Shown: positions 30,816-43,589 of the stretch, in pieces
Layout: each line of letters begins with the position of its first letter
How positions within the stretch are numbered: position 1 is the first letter of the stretch
From: Papilionanthe hookeriana x Papilionanthe teres
Lineage: Eukaryota; Streptophyta; Magnoliopsida; Asparagales; Orchidaceae
Length of the DNA stretch: 64,000 bases
Direction of reading: 5' to 3'
NCBI GenBank assembly: GCA_022702705.1
Contig: CM040428.1
Coordinates: 108,828,022 to 108,892,021 of the forward strand
Position numbers and translations under genes: made by a program
Notes under the pieces: model-generated
The model's database searches: none
Told to the model about the DNA's origin: nothing
What the model saw: the letters and a program-made list of their open reading frames with translations, nothing else

Positions 30816-32370
30816 AGTCTGCACCAGCGGCTAACCGCCGCCTGGTCGGCGCTTTGGCGCTACAGTTAAAAATTAAATTTTCTTCTTTTTTTGCACAAAT
30901 TTTAAGGGGTGTTTGAAGCAACTTTTGGTGGTAACTTCCTTAACTCCCAAAGGGTGGCAAATTTGAATGAAGGGATGCATCTTTTGGTGTATACGTTGAA
31001 ACTGGATATGATTTGAAGAGAAACCAAGGCACCTTTTGTAAAATTATATCATGAAGACTTGAAATTAGTTTCAAGGGTCTACTCTTCTAATTTCAAAGAG
31101 TCTTCTTCTAGTTTCAAAGAGTCTTTCTAATTTTACTTTTAGTCTTTTATTATTTATAGTTTTTAAAATCTTTTATAGTTAGTTAGTTTAGTTTTAAAGG
31201 AGAAATGGTTAGTCAGAGTTGGAGTCAACAAAGTTGGGCGCCAACCTCTGTAGTTTTGTCATGTGGAAAGTCAAATTTCAAAGGAACATCTGGAGTCTTG
31301 TGGAGAAAATTTTCAGAAAAGTGTGTACTTCTGTTTGTATATTTATTTTTTAATTAAAACTTGTTATATTTTCATTATGATTTCTATTTTCAAATCAATG
31401 TGTGGTTGTGTTTTCTCCATGAGTTCTGAGTAGTTTTCTTTATCTTTTTCTTTCTTAAATGAAGAAGTAATTAAATTATGTTGGATTTTTGTGGAATGTA
31501 TAAGTGTTTAAAGTTGGAATAAGTTGTGAAGATTTAATTCCATGAACTTAATTTACTTCTTAATTTAGCCATTTAAGATGTTAAAATTTGTTGTGAGATT
31601 ATGTAAGATCCAATGCGTTATTGTCTCAAACAATAATTGATAAAAATCACATGCAATTATATGGGTGAGAATTATAGTCCATATAATTGAATGCAAATAT
31701 ATTAGGAGATATGTTTTTAATGAGGAGTAAAATTAGAGGTCTTTAGTGTGACAGGCTAAAGCCCCCTAATTTGGTTTGATATTTTAAATTTTGTTATGAG
31801 AAGTTAGCCCCCAAGTGGAGGGAATCGAGGGAACTCTAGAGTGAGAGCTGGTATCTTCCCTGTCTAACCATTTTCATAATTTTAAATTTTTAAATTAACC
31901 AATGTTCTTTATAGAACCAAGTAAGGGTAAAGAATAAATTTTCTCCTTTTTGTCACAACACATTTAAATACTTCCACAACAATACTTTCATAATTATTAT
32001 TGCTTTACAAGAGAAAGAAAAAGATATTTTATTTCCTAGTGTTTTATATCTTGATTTAAAGTTCTGATAATTTTCATTTCCTTCTTAGCTTTTCATCAAA
32101 AATCAAAAACAATTTTCAAACTTTACAAATGAAAACATACTTTCAAAAGTCATTTAAAAAGTAAAAATATAATTTTCTTATTTCTTTAAAAAGTTTTTAC
32201 ATTTCCCTGTGGGTTCGATATCTCGGAGCTTAATCAGAAAGTCTTATATTACTTGATAAACGATATGTATACTTGCGTAGTATCACATATTATAAAATCA
32301 TAATTTTCATATCTAAATCGTTAACACATATATTCGGCGTGGGATCAAGTTTTTTGCACCGTTGTCGGGA
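30816..32370 (+). repeat. Third plus-strand Athila-type LTR (5' truncated) with primer site
   Basis: Begins abruptly in U3 at the GC-rich motif (30825-30862). It has the conserved GTGACAGGCTAAAGC block near 31750 and the terminal GGGTTCGATATCTCGGAGC with ATATGTATACTTGCGTAG near 32265. It is followed by GGGATCAAGTTTTTTGCACC and GTTGTCGGGA (32354-32370), a slightly decayed tRNA-Asp primer site. About 40 bases of internal sequence follow before the next repeat starts at 32415. Confidence 0.75.
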
Positions 32371-32414
32371 AAGAGATTTAATTAAAAGGAAATAAAATGT
32401 AAGCATAACTATAT

Positions 32415-35400
32415 AGGATCAAACCTCAAAGTCCTATGGCTTGTTGTTTAATTCTAAGGAAAGGATTTTGTTGATGTAGACATGTTCTGCTGTTGAAGAT
32501 GGCCGTGCTACCTACGCTGCATGCTCCACGCTCCTCATCGTAGCGGGTTAAATTTTAGAAGTGATAATTGAAGAGGTAAGAAAAGTATCATGTTCTGTAA
32601 ATTTTAAAATCGAGGTGGCTTAGTGTTTTAATTAAATGTTAAAGTTGATTATGGAGACATGTGAGCTACCTTTTCGAGGGACTCCCAGTAGTCTAAGAGT
32701 TGTTTTAATTTAGTTAAAGTTGCAAGTTCATTTTGGTTGGTGATTAAATTTTGAGTTATTTAAACTTGTGAGGTTCAGTCATTTTTCACAGTTTCAAATA
32801 TTCAGGTAGGTAAAAACAGAAAGCTATGCTAAATAGTAGTATATGCTACAGAAAAGCAAAGCTAGTAAAATGAATTTAAGCAGGCATAGGTGTGTGTGTG
32901 CTGAAGTGTATGCAAGAAAGGTAAAGTACGAGACTTGTGTAATAAAACAAGAGAAAATAAAATGAATGAAGAAGACCAACCTATAGGAAATCCGTACAGA
33001 AAAGATCCGTAGGAAATTCGAAATCTGAGAAAAGCGAATCTGTGAAGCAAACCTGTAAGAAATCCGTAGAAAATCTATAGAAATCTTCGTAAGAAAACCA
33101 CAAAAAATGGACTACAAGTCCAGGGGAACCGTAAGCACAGTGGCACGGAGGACTCAGAGCCGTGTTGTATATATCCCGCCTTAAGTGAAAACTACCGAAC
33201 CGTCACCCTATGGAAGGCAGTTCTAACTCGATTTGAATAGTCCACCGTGGACCTTTGCAATTTTTCATACATTTCAATTTTGGTTGCATGCAAATGAAAA
33301 TTTTAATGGTAGTGAGGCTATTTTTGTTGTGGAGGTAGTTCTGTAATTTTCTTTTAAAAATGTATATGTATTTTTTTTTATAAAAGTAGAATGACCCACA
33401 CGTTGACCATTCTAATCGAACAAGGACTACTAGCAACCTAAGAGTGACAGCGGCAGAAATCCTTAAGGATGGGTGAATAGTACCGTGAATTCCTTCATCT
33501 ACCCTCTCCAAGGTCTCTGAGTTAGGAGTTCTTATTCAAGAAGTCTCTTATATCCCTCTTTTACAGTGATGTCATCATCGTCCTCCCCCTTCCACCCTAT
33601 TTACAGCCTTACTTGATGGCCCCACATGTAGCAGAAATGGTTATACATGCACGCTCATGTGTCCTACATAAACACAGGATTTAGGCTAGGAAGTAAGAAG
33701 AAACAAAGGACAAGGGGTCAAGAAAGAGAAAGAGGAGATTACGACCTACCCAGAATAGCCCCGTAAAAGGGGTGGATCAGCTCTCAAATCCGTACAAAGT
33801 AATAGGCACAAACTGGCGTAAAAGCAAAAGTAAACTCCATATGTGATGCAAAAGAGGTAGCCACGAAGTGAGAAAAAAAACATGTAAAGGTAAATCCTTA
33901 CAAATGAGCGTAGGGGAGAGGATGACTGTAAAGCATCTAGGATAAGTGAACTGAACCTCTCCTAACATGGTGCGGACAGGTGGTCACAAGATATATGGAG
34001 TGCGGGAGACAAACCTCTCCAACATGGTGTGAGGAGAGGGATTTATCAAGCATATAAAGTAGAGAACACTAAATCCCTTCAACATCGTTCAAGGATGCAA
34101 TTTATTGAGGTAGAAAAACAAAGCAAAAGGGGAGGACTAAAAAATTTCTATGTAAAATACCCTTCCTAGCAATCCTATTCATTTCATACCAGCATAAACT
34201 TTTCCATATATAACATGACAAAGAGACCAAGAAATTGGGCATATTATGACAATGTGTTATAACGAATAGAGAATTCATAGAAAGAGCAAATACACAAGTG
34301 AGAGAGTTAACTCCAAATATTGGCATGTACATAATGAGAACAAGCTAAACATGAGTAGCATTTTTAAAATTTCTAATACTAGCATGTAGACAACAAGGGC
34401 AAGCCTAAATATGAATTACATTCCCAAATTTCCTCCTTTGAAGTGGTAGGTATACCACCTCCTTTCTTTCCCTTTTCATTCTTGCAAGCTACATAAATAA
34501 GTCTCATTCATATGAATTTTAAGATAAAGGCGGCAAGGAGGCATTTAAAATTATCTTAGAACATGCTAAGCAATAGAATTTCCCATATAGAGGTCACATA
34601 AAAGTTGTCTAAACCCATCCCAAGCAAATAAAATATTGCATATTTTTACATAAAGATAAGATAGGAATGATTTAAAACAACCCCAAGCAAGTGTATAGGT
34701 GCATATTTTTACTTTGAAGTAGCATTTTTATGACATAAGCCTAATCCAAATGATTGAACCAATGCAGATTTTTACTTTAGCATAGCATAGGATCACTCAA
34801 AACTTATTCCAAATAAGTTAACACATGCAGATTTTTTATTTAGCATGACATAGGATCACTCCAAACTTGTTCCAAACGAGTTAACACATGCAGATTTTCA
34901 ATTTAACATTGTATATAAATGATAGTATCCCTTCCAAATGAACATAACGGTGCCAATTTTCACTTTGGCATAGCATTGGCATGATAACCTCCTTTCCAAA
35001 TGAACATAAATACAACCAAGAGAAGTGCATTAAGCATACATGTGAAGAAGAATAAATTTCATAAGAAAAGCATGTGAAAACATATTCACCATAGGGTAAT
35101 TTTTATAGAAAATGGAAGCTTCAAAAATCCTATGAGCAGAACACCATTTTCATGCATGGAATGGGGTGAGAAACATGTGAGATCAAAGCTTAGATTTTTT
35201 ACACGTGAAAACTTAGTAGAATAGATGAAAAACAAGCACATATGGCCTCATTTAGAAGTTTTTCCAAAGTGGCAAATTTCAAATCCGAAAATCGCATATA
35301 AGTTTACCAAAACATGCTTCCATATCTACTAGTCATTTTCAAACAACATTGAAGTGTTGAATTAGGTGTAAGATATGTGAAATTGAAGCTTAAGTGATGT

Positions 35401-38200
35401 AAACATGAAAGCTTAGTGGAATAGATGAAAAACAAGTCCTCATGACCTCATTTGGAAGTGTCTCCAAAGTGGCAAAATTCCAATCCGTAAATTACACATA
35501 AGTTTACCAAAATACTTCCATATGAAATAACCATCTTCAAACAACTTTAAAGTATAGAGTAAGGTGTGCGATGTGTGAAATTGTAGCTTAAGTGATGTAC
35601 ACATGAAAGCTAAGTGAAATAGATGAAAAACAAGCACATATGGCCTCATTTGGAAGTGTTTCCATGGTGGCAAAATTCCAATACGAAAATTGCACAGAAG
35701 CTTACCAAAACAAGCTAGATATCACAAATTGACATGTCATTCCTTCCAAATGATCACATAGATGCAAAGCTTTCATTTTATAGCAACATAAGATTGTTTT
35801 AAACCAATCCCAAACAAATAGGTAAGTGCGAATTTTTCATCTTTGTAAGCATGAAGTTGATACAAAGCAATTCCAAAAGATCACACGAGTGTATAATTTA
35901 CATTTAGGCAAGCATGAAGTTGATATAAACCATTACCAAAAGATTGTATAAGTTCAGATTTTTCATTTTTGATAGCATAAAGTTGATATGAAACAATTTC
36001 AAAGCATCACATGAGTGTAGAATTTATGTTTAAGCAAGCATGAAGTTGATAAAACAATTTCCAAAAGATTGTATAAGTGCAGAATTTTCAGTTTTGATAG
36101 CATAAAGTTGATATGAAACAATCCCAAAGCATCACATGAGTGTAGAATTTCTATTTAGGCAAGCATGAAGCTGATAAAAAAAATTCCAAAAGACAGTATA
36201 AGTGCAGATTTTTCATTTTTGATAGCACAAAGTTGTTAGAGATGCTAGAAACTATCACATGAAACAATTAACTTTTAAGTACCTATAAGCGTGCATTTTG
36301 ACTATCCATAAAGAGAGCCAAAGAGGCCTTCCAAATACCTCATGGAGCTATCCAAATTCATAATTATAAAGATGAATCTTTAGCCTTTCATAAAGAGAGC
36401 AAAAAGGTCCTCTTAGATATCTCATGAAGCTACCCAAGTATTAAGCCACAAACATGGATTTTCAACCATTCAAAAAAGAGTAAAAGGGGGCTCTTAAATG
36501 TTTCATGAGGCGAGCTGAACACTTAGCTACAAACATGAATTTTTAACCATCAAAGAGGTACCAAACAAACCTTTTACATATCACATATAGCAAGCTAAAT
36601 ACTTACCCTTGAAAATAAAGTTTTAGCCATCAAGAAAGTGGTGTAAAGAAACCTCCTAAAATTTCCATGAAACAAACTAAATATTTAAACATAAACACGA
36701 AACCATTTTTTTATCCATTAATGAGGTGTAAGAAGACCTCTTAAAATTTCCATAAAACAAAGATCAACTTCAAGCCTCCCTAGGTCTCGTAAATATTTTC
36801 ATGAATCGAGATAAATAATAACATAAGCATAACTCTTTAACCGTTAAAGCATGAAATTTTTAGCCACCAAAGTATGAAACTCTTAGCCACTAAAGTATAA
36901 AACTCTTAGCCACTAAAGTATAAAACTCTTAGCCACCAAAGAGGTATGTAAAGAACCTCCTAAATATCACATATAACAAAAATTAATTTGGAACCCCGTA
37001 CATGGATTTTTGGCCAAGCATAGGAGGGTCTAGAAATACTCCATAGAATTTCACAAAATGAATCAAACTTAAGACATTCAAATTAGAAATTTAAACTAAG
37101 TATGAAAGGGCAAAGAACATTACATCACAACATAAGAAGAATCTATAACTTAAGCCGTAAAGCATGAAGTAAACTTTTACCAACATAAGGCATAAACCAG
37201 CAATAGTTCAAAGCTAGCGAGGGGAAGGAATAGTGGAGAATCTGATAGCACCTCCCCTATAATTTTAGGCCTTACCCCCTGGAGCAAGAAGAAGACCCCA
37301 TTTTTATAGCCAAATGAAGGTAGAAGAGAAGCAAAAAATCAGCCCATAGCATAATCATCACAACCAACATAAAAAATACTTATCCTTTGAAACTAGGTCT
37401 TAGGCTGTCATAAGAAGAGATGGAGAGAACTTTAATGGCAGTCATGAGCTCCCCAAAACTTGCCACCCAAGATAGGATAACTGCCATGGGATAGATTGAG
37501 GAATGGAGAAGACTCTCTCCATGCCTCTCACGCCACATGAGGACAAGGAGAGGGAGGCAACGCAAGCAAGCATCACGAGGGGACTGGAGGTTTCGGCCAA
37601 GCTTCCTCCTAGCCAAAATTTTTTGCAAGAAGGGAGAGAGGGGGGCGACAGCTGCTATTGAGGAGGATTAGGGAGGGAAATGTTAGGTTAAATGGTGTGT
37701 TTAAGGTAGTTAAAATGAAAATTTTAATTATTTTAATGCAAAATGCGCTGAATTTCAATTTTTTCCGACGTGTGTAAAACCATAGCAAATTAAATATCAA
37801 ATCTAAATAAATTTGACATTCCAAATGCAACGACAAAGTCCGTTTAGCGATCTGAGGTCGTTTGGACAACCTCGACATCAAATTAGTAAAAAATAGGCCA
37901 AATTGGGGATTTTGGCTTAAATCGAATTTGGGTGAGGCTTGGTCCCAAATTGATGGCAATCAAATGTTGCATTTGGTTTAGAGGAGTGTTATGAAGATTT
38001 AGGAATTCACATTGAGTAGAAATGGGTCGACATTGGGTTCAATTTGGGTCAAATCTGACTTTAGGTCCAAATTGGGGCTTTTGGTAAAATTGGATAAAAT
38101 TAATGGTTGCAAAGTGAAATTGGTAATATTTAGAGGATTTTGAGAATTTTTGGGACATTTTTGTAATTTTGTGGGTTTTTTGTGAAGGTGGTTAAAAAGC
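32415..38200 (-). repeat. Old diverged Ogre-type LTR remnant, rich in tandem repeats
   Basis: 32420-32760 is clearly homologous to 7090-7560 of the complete LTR, and 37690-38180 resembles its U3 (12500-12850) in the same orientation, so the whole stretch is best read as one degenerate LTR of another Ogre/Tat family. Between them, similarity to the intact LTR is not visible by eye and several tandem-repeat fields occur (34540-36960). No convincing ORF is present. Both LTR ends are missing. Confidence 0.55.
34540..36960. repeat. Cluster of four degenerate tandem-repeat fields
   Basis: 34540-35010: about 62-bp units with CACATGCAGATTTT and CATAGGATCACTC. 35170-35730: about 199-bp units, marked by CCTCATTTGGAAGTGT at about 35246 (variant), 35447 and 35644. 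35870-36240: about 125-bp units, marked by CCAAAAGATTGTATAAGT at about 35935, 36060 and 36186 (variant). 36290-36960: units with CATAAAGAGAGC and CTCATGAAGCTACCC, ending in a 26-bp repeat TATAAAACTCTTAGCCACTA around 36860-36940. Confidence 0.75.
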
Positions 38201-38214
38201 TAAACCGAATGCAC

Positions 38215-39465
38215 GATGTCATTCTAAATGAAATTTGGAGTCAAACGGCAGTGTCTAAGAGATTTATGTTCAATGTGGAGGATTTTACGAATCTCAAAGC
38301 ACTTTTTAAGTATCCCCTACTTAGGTGTCAAGGGGTTCAAAAGTAGCTCGGAAGTATGGCATGTTTACAATCAAACTTCATCATTCTGAGAAGTCTGTAG
38401 ATCATAAAATGGATCATGACTTTGATGTTCCCATTGCCACTATCGTTGTTGCCTCAGATTCATATGCAGAAATAGGTGATAGTCGAGGAAAGTTTGCAGA
38501 TTTGAAACTAACAAAAGAGAAAGCAGTCGATGATAATGTCTTAAAACTCTGAGCTCAGATTTTAGAGTTAGCAAAGGATCGAGGATTAGACATCAACTCT
38601 GAAGATTACTATATGTCAGATTACATGGAGGAAGAATTCAAGGAGATCAGCGTTGTTGAAACGAGGGTCACGTCATATACACAAGATGCTTCACCGTCTA
38701 AAAAGAACATCGCTGAAGATTTCCAATAGGCTATTTTGATAAGAGATGAACAGATAAGTCGAATGGAAAATAAGATAGAAGAAATGTCCACTACCATGAC
38801 GACAATGCAGGGACAGTCGCAGTCACATCCATTAGAATCTTCAAATGTGAATTAGCCCAAGTTCATCCACATTATAGATGAAAGAAGAGAGTTTGCTTCC
38901 GCTAATGAGGACGAGCCACCAAAGAAGGACACAACTCAAAATGTGAAAATAGAAAAGGAAATCAAGCAATGGTCGAGTGACATGTGCGGGTGGCCTTAAA
39001 CTAATATAAAGGAGGTGCATCAATTTCAAAATGCATAGCTTACCCGTAAGAGTTCGATGTCGTACCTTACCCTGAAAGCTTCGTGCCTCAGACTTTCAGA
39101 ACTTTCGATGGACCAGAAATTATCGCTAGCACGTCGCCCATTTCAGAGCAAGTTATTGCAATACATGAGGTAATGAAGCAGGGTTGTTCCGACAGTTCTT
39201 CATCAGCCTTTCAGAGATCGCATTGATTGATAAGAAGAGTTGCCCAACTAATCAGTTAAGACTTTTGCAGAATTGGAAGAATATGTTCGTCAAGAGATTT
39301 TTCGAAGCGCAGCACTATGTCACCATAAGAAATCTAGTAGTGGAACGGCATAAGTCTAACAAGACCTTGGTGGATTACATTTTAAGGTGGAGGTACCTTT
39401 TGCATGAAGGACAAGCCTCAACTATAAGAGCAGCACGCGATCGAGATACTAATCAAGAGTATTGA
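38215..39465 (+). pseudogene. Decayed Ogre/Tat-type gag fragment, plus strand
   Basis: Plus-strand fragments match the gag of elements 1 and 2 but run the other way. From about 38325 there is a charged region with in-frame stops, then MEEEFKEISVVETRVTSYTQ (compare MDDKYAEINMVETRASSASQ), a segment with YPESFVPQTFRTFDGP near 39060, and at 39184-39465 the capsid signature NMFVKRFFEAQHYVTIRNLV followed by NKTLVDYILRWRYLLHEG. It has several stops and no protease or pol. It is a distant relative, so more than one Ogre/Tat family has been active here. Confidence 0.8.
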
Positions 39466-39540
39466 TCCCGATTTCTAGTAGTAATATGATTTATATTTGT
39501 GATATACTATTATATTTTCCTTTACTAAAATTTCTTTCTT

Positions 39541-40658
39541 TACAATGGCACCATAAACTTGAATCCGATGTAAATAAGATTTTAACAGTTATATTTAAAT
39601 TTAGGGATTCTATGCAAGTATACCTATCATTATCAAGTGATATAGGACTTTCTGATTAAGCCACAAAATATCGAACCCACGGGGAATCTTGTAATTTTTT
39701 AAAAAGAAATTAGATCACAAAATCTATTTAGAAAAAGACACTTACTTAAATAGTATACAATATCAAAGTATTGAATATGCGATTCAATTTGGTAATTTTT
39801 AATAGTTTAAAATAAAGAAAATAATTAACTAACTATAACGAGATTTTTTCTAATATAAAAGAAGTATAAATGAATATATATTTTTACTTATCATTAATAA
39901 GTAATAAGTACAGAAGTTCTGTTGTGGAAGTATTCAAAATGTGTTGTGCCAAATAAGAACAATATTATTCTTTAACCTTACTAGAGCTGTTATAAAGAAC
40001 ATTGACTAGTTTAAAGTTTGAATAATTTTGAAGATGGGTTAGGTAGGGAAGATACTAGCTCTCACTCTAGAGTTCTCTCCTCTCCCTCCACTGAGGGGCT
40101 AACATCTCATAAACTAAAACAATAAATCAAATTGGGGGCTTTAGTCTGTCACCCTAAAGTCCTCTAATTCTACACTCATCAAAGTAAATTTCCTTATTTA
40201 TTTGCATAAATTATATGAATTACATTTTCATCCATACAATCTCATGTGATTTCTACCATTAGTTGACTGAGACAATACCATCATAGATCTTACATGTTCT
40301 CACAACAAATTTTTATATCTTAATTGGACAAATCAAGGAGTAAATGAAGTGGAAGGATTAAATCATCACAACTTATTACAAGATTAAAGATCAACACTTC
40401 CACAACTTCCATCCAACACTTAATTACATTTTTATTTTAAGGAAAAAGATAAATAATGCTACTTCAAATCCATGGACAATGAAAAATAAGAATTAATTTT
40501 AAAAGTAGAAATCATGTAGAAACACAAGAAGTCTAAATTAAAACCAAATGAAGTACAAAGATGAAAACTTATCTCAAGTTCCCCACCAGACGCTTGATGT
40601 TCCTTTGAATCTCTTCCTTTCTCTTACAAGACTCCCAAGGACTAGTCTCCCAAGACTA
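39541..40658 (-). repeat. Athila-type LTR fragment, minus strand, with primer-site remnant
   Basis: The plus strand shows the reverse of the conserved LTR end (CAAGTATACC near 39617, then TATCGAACCCACGGGGAAT) and the reverse of the conserved block (GGTAGGGAAGATACTAGC near 40048, then GGGGGCTTTAGTCTGTCACC near 40135). At 39541-39553 the minus strand reads TGGTGCCATTGTA after TTCAAGTTTA, a decayed tRNA-Asp primer site. Its U3 end is cut off by the Ogre-type LTR starting at 40659. Confidence 0.75.
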
Positions 40659-42290
40659 TGTTGACCTCACTTTTGTTGAGGTCAAGCCTCTCTTTAGAAT
40701 AGCCTAGGGTCTAGCCATAGGACTTTCCTGGTGTCTATGTTAGAGGACTAGTAATGGGACCCATACCTCTTAGAAATTCAAAAAAACACTTATTTACATC
40801 ACTTTAAGTTTTCAAATGCTTAAAGTTTAACCTATAAATGCTTAGGAGGATAAGACCAAAAATTAGGAAGTTCAAGAGGAGTTCCCTAAAGGATGGGCAA
40901 GCCTTTAGACTTACCCTTGGTGGTGAGGCTCACACACACATTTGCACATTGCACTCTCACACACTACCTCACAATCCTAAACTAAACTTTATTTACACTT
41001 GATCCCCTAGTCTTTTGGAAACTCATGTGGGTGGTTTTCCCAAGCTTTCAGCCTCAAGCTAGGGTTTGGCTAGTACCAGCACATAGAGGATCCAAATGGA
41101 GATTTCCCTTGGTCCATGGCCCAAATGGGTTATAAATTCCTTTCAATCTCAATTTTACCAAAAACCAAACTTTTGACTCCTTTGCACCTAAACTTTACCA
41201 AATGACCAAATTACCCCTAAAACCCTAATTTTCCTCAAAATTTTTGAAATCAACCAAGATTACCAAAATCCCTCAAAAGTCATCTCAAATCATTCATCGG
41301 CACTTAAAATACCCAAAACACTTCAAATTCATCAAAATTCCCATAATTGCCCCAAAATACCCAAAATGACCAAAATGCCCCTCCAAGCCCAAAAATTCCA
41401 AAATTTCCTCAAATTCCCAAAATTCCCATAACCCTCCAAATATTCCCAATTTTAATTTTGAATCACCACACTAACCAAATTAGCTCAATTTGACCAAAAG
41501 CCCCAAATTGCCCCTTAAAGCCCAAAATGTCCAAATCACCCCAAATGTCCACCAAATTGGCATCAATTATCCTCAACTCGAATTCCAAACTTTAATTCAA
41601 CATAAACCAAATTCAGGCCTAATTTGACCCACATTTAAACCTAATTTAAACCCAAACCAAGAAGCCCAAATTTTTACTATAAGACCAAATCTTCTCAAAT
41701 TAAACCTAATGTCAATCAATTTCCCCAAATTTTGAATTCTAAACTCTGCACAAAATTCCACTAATCCAAATTAACTAAGCCAATTGATCTCAATTTAAGC
41801 CCAAACCTCACCCAAATCCAACACAAGTCAAAAGCCCCAATTTTGCCCCATATTTATCACATGTCCACTCAAATTAAATGCCCTAACCTTAAAACTGCCA
41901 CCAATTTATGTTAAGAACCCTTCATGAAATCTCCATAGACCATTTTGAACCGTCAATTGAGCCATAACTCCACTCTAGCCCAACTTAAACCCAAGCTAAC
42001 CCAAATGTTCCAAAATTGACAAAATACCCATATTCCACCAAATTAACCTCCCAAACCAACTCAAAATCACTCTAATCCTTTTCTAAACTCTCTATAACAA
42101 TCATACAGACCACTTTGAGCAATCAATTGGATCTAACCCAAGCTTGAACCAAACCTAGCCCAAATTGAGCCCACTTGACCAAAAATTGAACCCATGAGCC
42201 AAATTGACCAAACTTAGCAAAATTGATCGTACCAAACCTTCCACGACCACTAAATTAACCAATCTTTGCCAAATTGAACCCATGTTATCC
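40659..42290 (+). repeat. Diverged Ogre-type LTR, 5' (U3) fragment, plus strand
   Basis: Starts TGTTGACCTCACTTTTGTTG, the diagnostic Ogre/Tat LTR terminus. It goes on with the U3 layout of the large LTR in reverse sense: a CTAGGGTCTAGCC-like stretch, GGGACCCATACCTC, then the long CCAAATT/CCCAAA-rich tract. It is more diverged than the three large LTRs. The right edge (about 42290) runs into a third-ORF fragment. Confidence 0.7.
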
Positions 42291-43059
42291 TTCATCATTT
42301 GCAGCATTTTAGATTGTGAATTAGGACTGGATCTGCCACAAGATTTGGATACTCGAGATATAGAAGCATGCGACGTAGAAGCACCAGGACTTCTAGAAAA
42401 TCCCCCTCTCAAGCCAAAAATTGAATCTTCAGAATAAGTCTTCACATTCACACTAGTAATGGGCTTCAGAGGTTGTAGTATATGCTCCCAACTATCAAAT
42501 TTAACATTAGTTTGCTTGCATAAAGAAACGATTAAGGAAGGGAATCTCAAACCTGCAGTAGTAGCAACTTTGGTAGAACTAGTGATAACTTGATAAATGA
42601 GAGATCTAATATCAATTGGCTTGTACTGCTAAATGCAGTAGTTCAGTGTAGCCCTCTCTCTGGTAACATAGCTAACATGATTTGTAAGGAGTAGAACTGT
42701 AATTGGAATAAAAACATAAAGTATCCGTAGGCAATTAATAAAATGAATTGATTACCTGTGGTGAAAAATGCTATTGTCTTCCCTCTCACCATTACCATAT
42801 CATCTTCTGATTCAGGGAGATTTGCATAGAACTCCATAACCACATAAATCAATGCAACAGTGGAGAAATAATATAATTGATCTCACTGTCGACAGATAAT
42901 TAAATCTTCCACTCCTCTGCCTAGATTTTTAAAACATCGCTCAGGTATTAATTTTCTCAATTGAAGTGCATTGGCATAATGATCCCAAGCCTTAGAACTC
43001 ATAAACTTGTTTGAATCAAACGTAGCCTTCCCCTTGACCCTTTTCATTCATGATGCCAT
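42290..43059 (-). pseudogene. Third-ORF protein of Athila-type element (putative plant transposon protein), copy C
   Basis: From an ATG at 43059 the minus strand encodes, with an early stop, KRVKGKATFDSNKFMSSKAW and LQLRKLIPERCFKNLG. After a shift it continues MEFYANLPESEDDMVMVRGK (42830-42770), and further on LRFPSLIVSLCKQTNVKFDS (about 42550). These are motifs of the plant 'putative plant transposon protein' domain (Pfam Transposase_32, from memory), found in many plant retroelement-derived ORFs. The biochemical role is unknown. It is broken by at least three frame changes and its 3' end is replaced by the Ogre-type LTR fragment. Confidence 0.65.
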
Positions 43060-43589
43060 TCTAAAATTGCAAAAAATTTATAGAAACTTCTAATATTAAC
43101 CCTAACTCACTATTTCTAACTTCAAAAGCTTAAACTCACTTTTCCATATAATATATATCAAATTTCATCAAATTTTCTTCATGAATAGTAAAGCTTTTAA
43201 TTTTTTCTAATGAACTCCAAATCTATGGTGAAAATGAAAAATTTTACATAAAAGAGAAGCTCTAACCTTGAGAAGATGAAATTCAACGACTTTGGCTCAA
43301 ATCCATCAATCTTCATTTATAAGGATGCCCTGGGTGTAAAAACATGAAAGCTTAAGGAAAAAGATGATTAAATGAGGAGAAAATGGTGATTTTTTACACA
43401 TAAAACTGTCATAAACCATGCTTAAGCATGATTGTTTCGGTGCTTAGGTACAGTGCACTCGGATTTTCTCACGCTTAAATTGCGAGTTTTGGAGCTTAGG
43501 CACTTGTGCACAAATTTTGACATGTGCAAATTTTGATTCAAATGCACTGCTTTTTGACACGCCTAAAAATGCTTGATTTTTCATATACA
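43060..43589. other. Unassigned AT-rich stretch
   Basis: No gene seen. It contains GGTGCTTAGGTACAGTGC-like and GGAGCTTAGGCAC motifs near 43440-43505 that resemble 46350-46415, so it is probably non-coding retroelement sequence upstream of copy C. Confidence 0.4.

Noticed and set aside
33203..33511. Minus-strand open frames in 32.8-37.9 kb
   Set aside because: Short, low-complexity and without family resemblance; the stretch is a decayed LTR.
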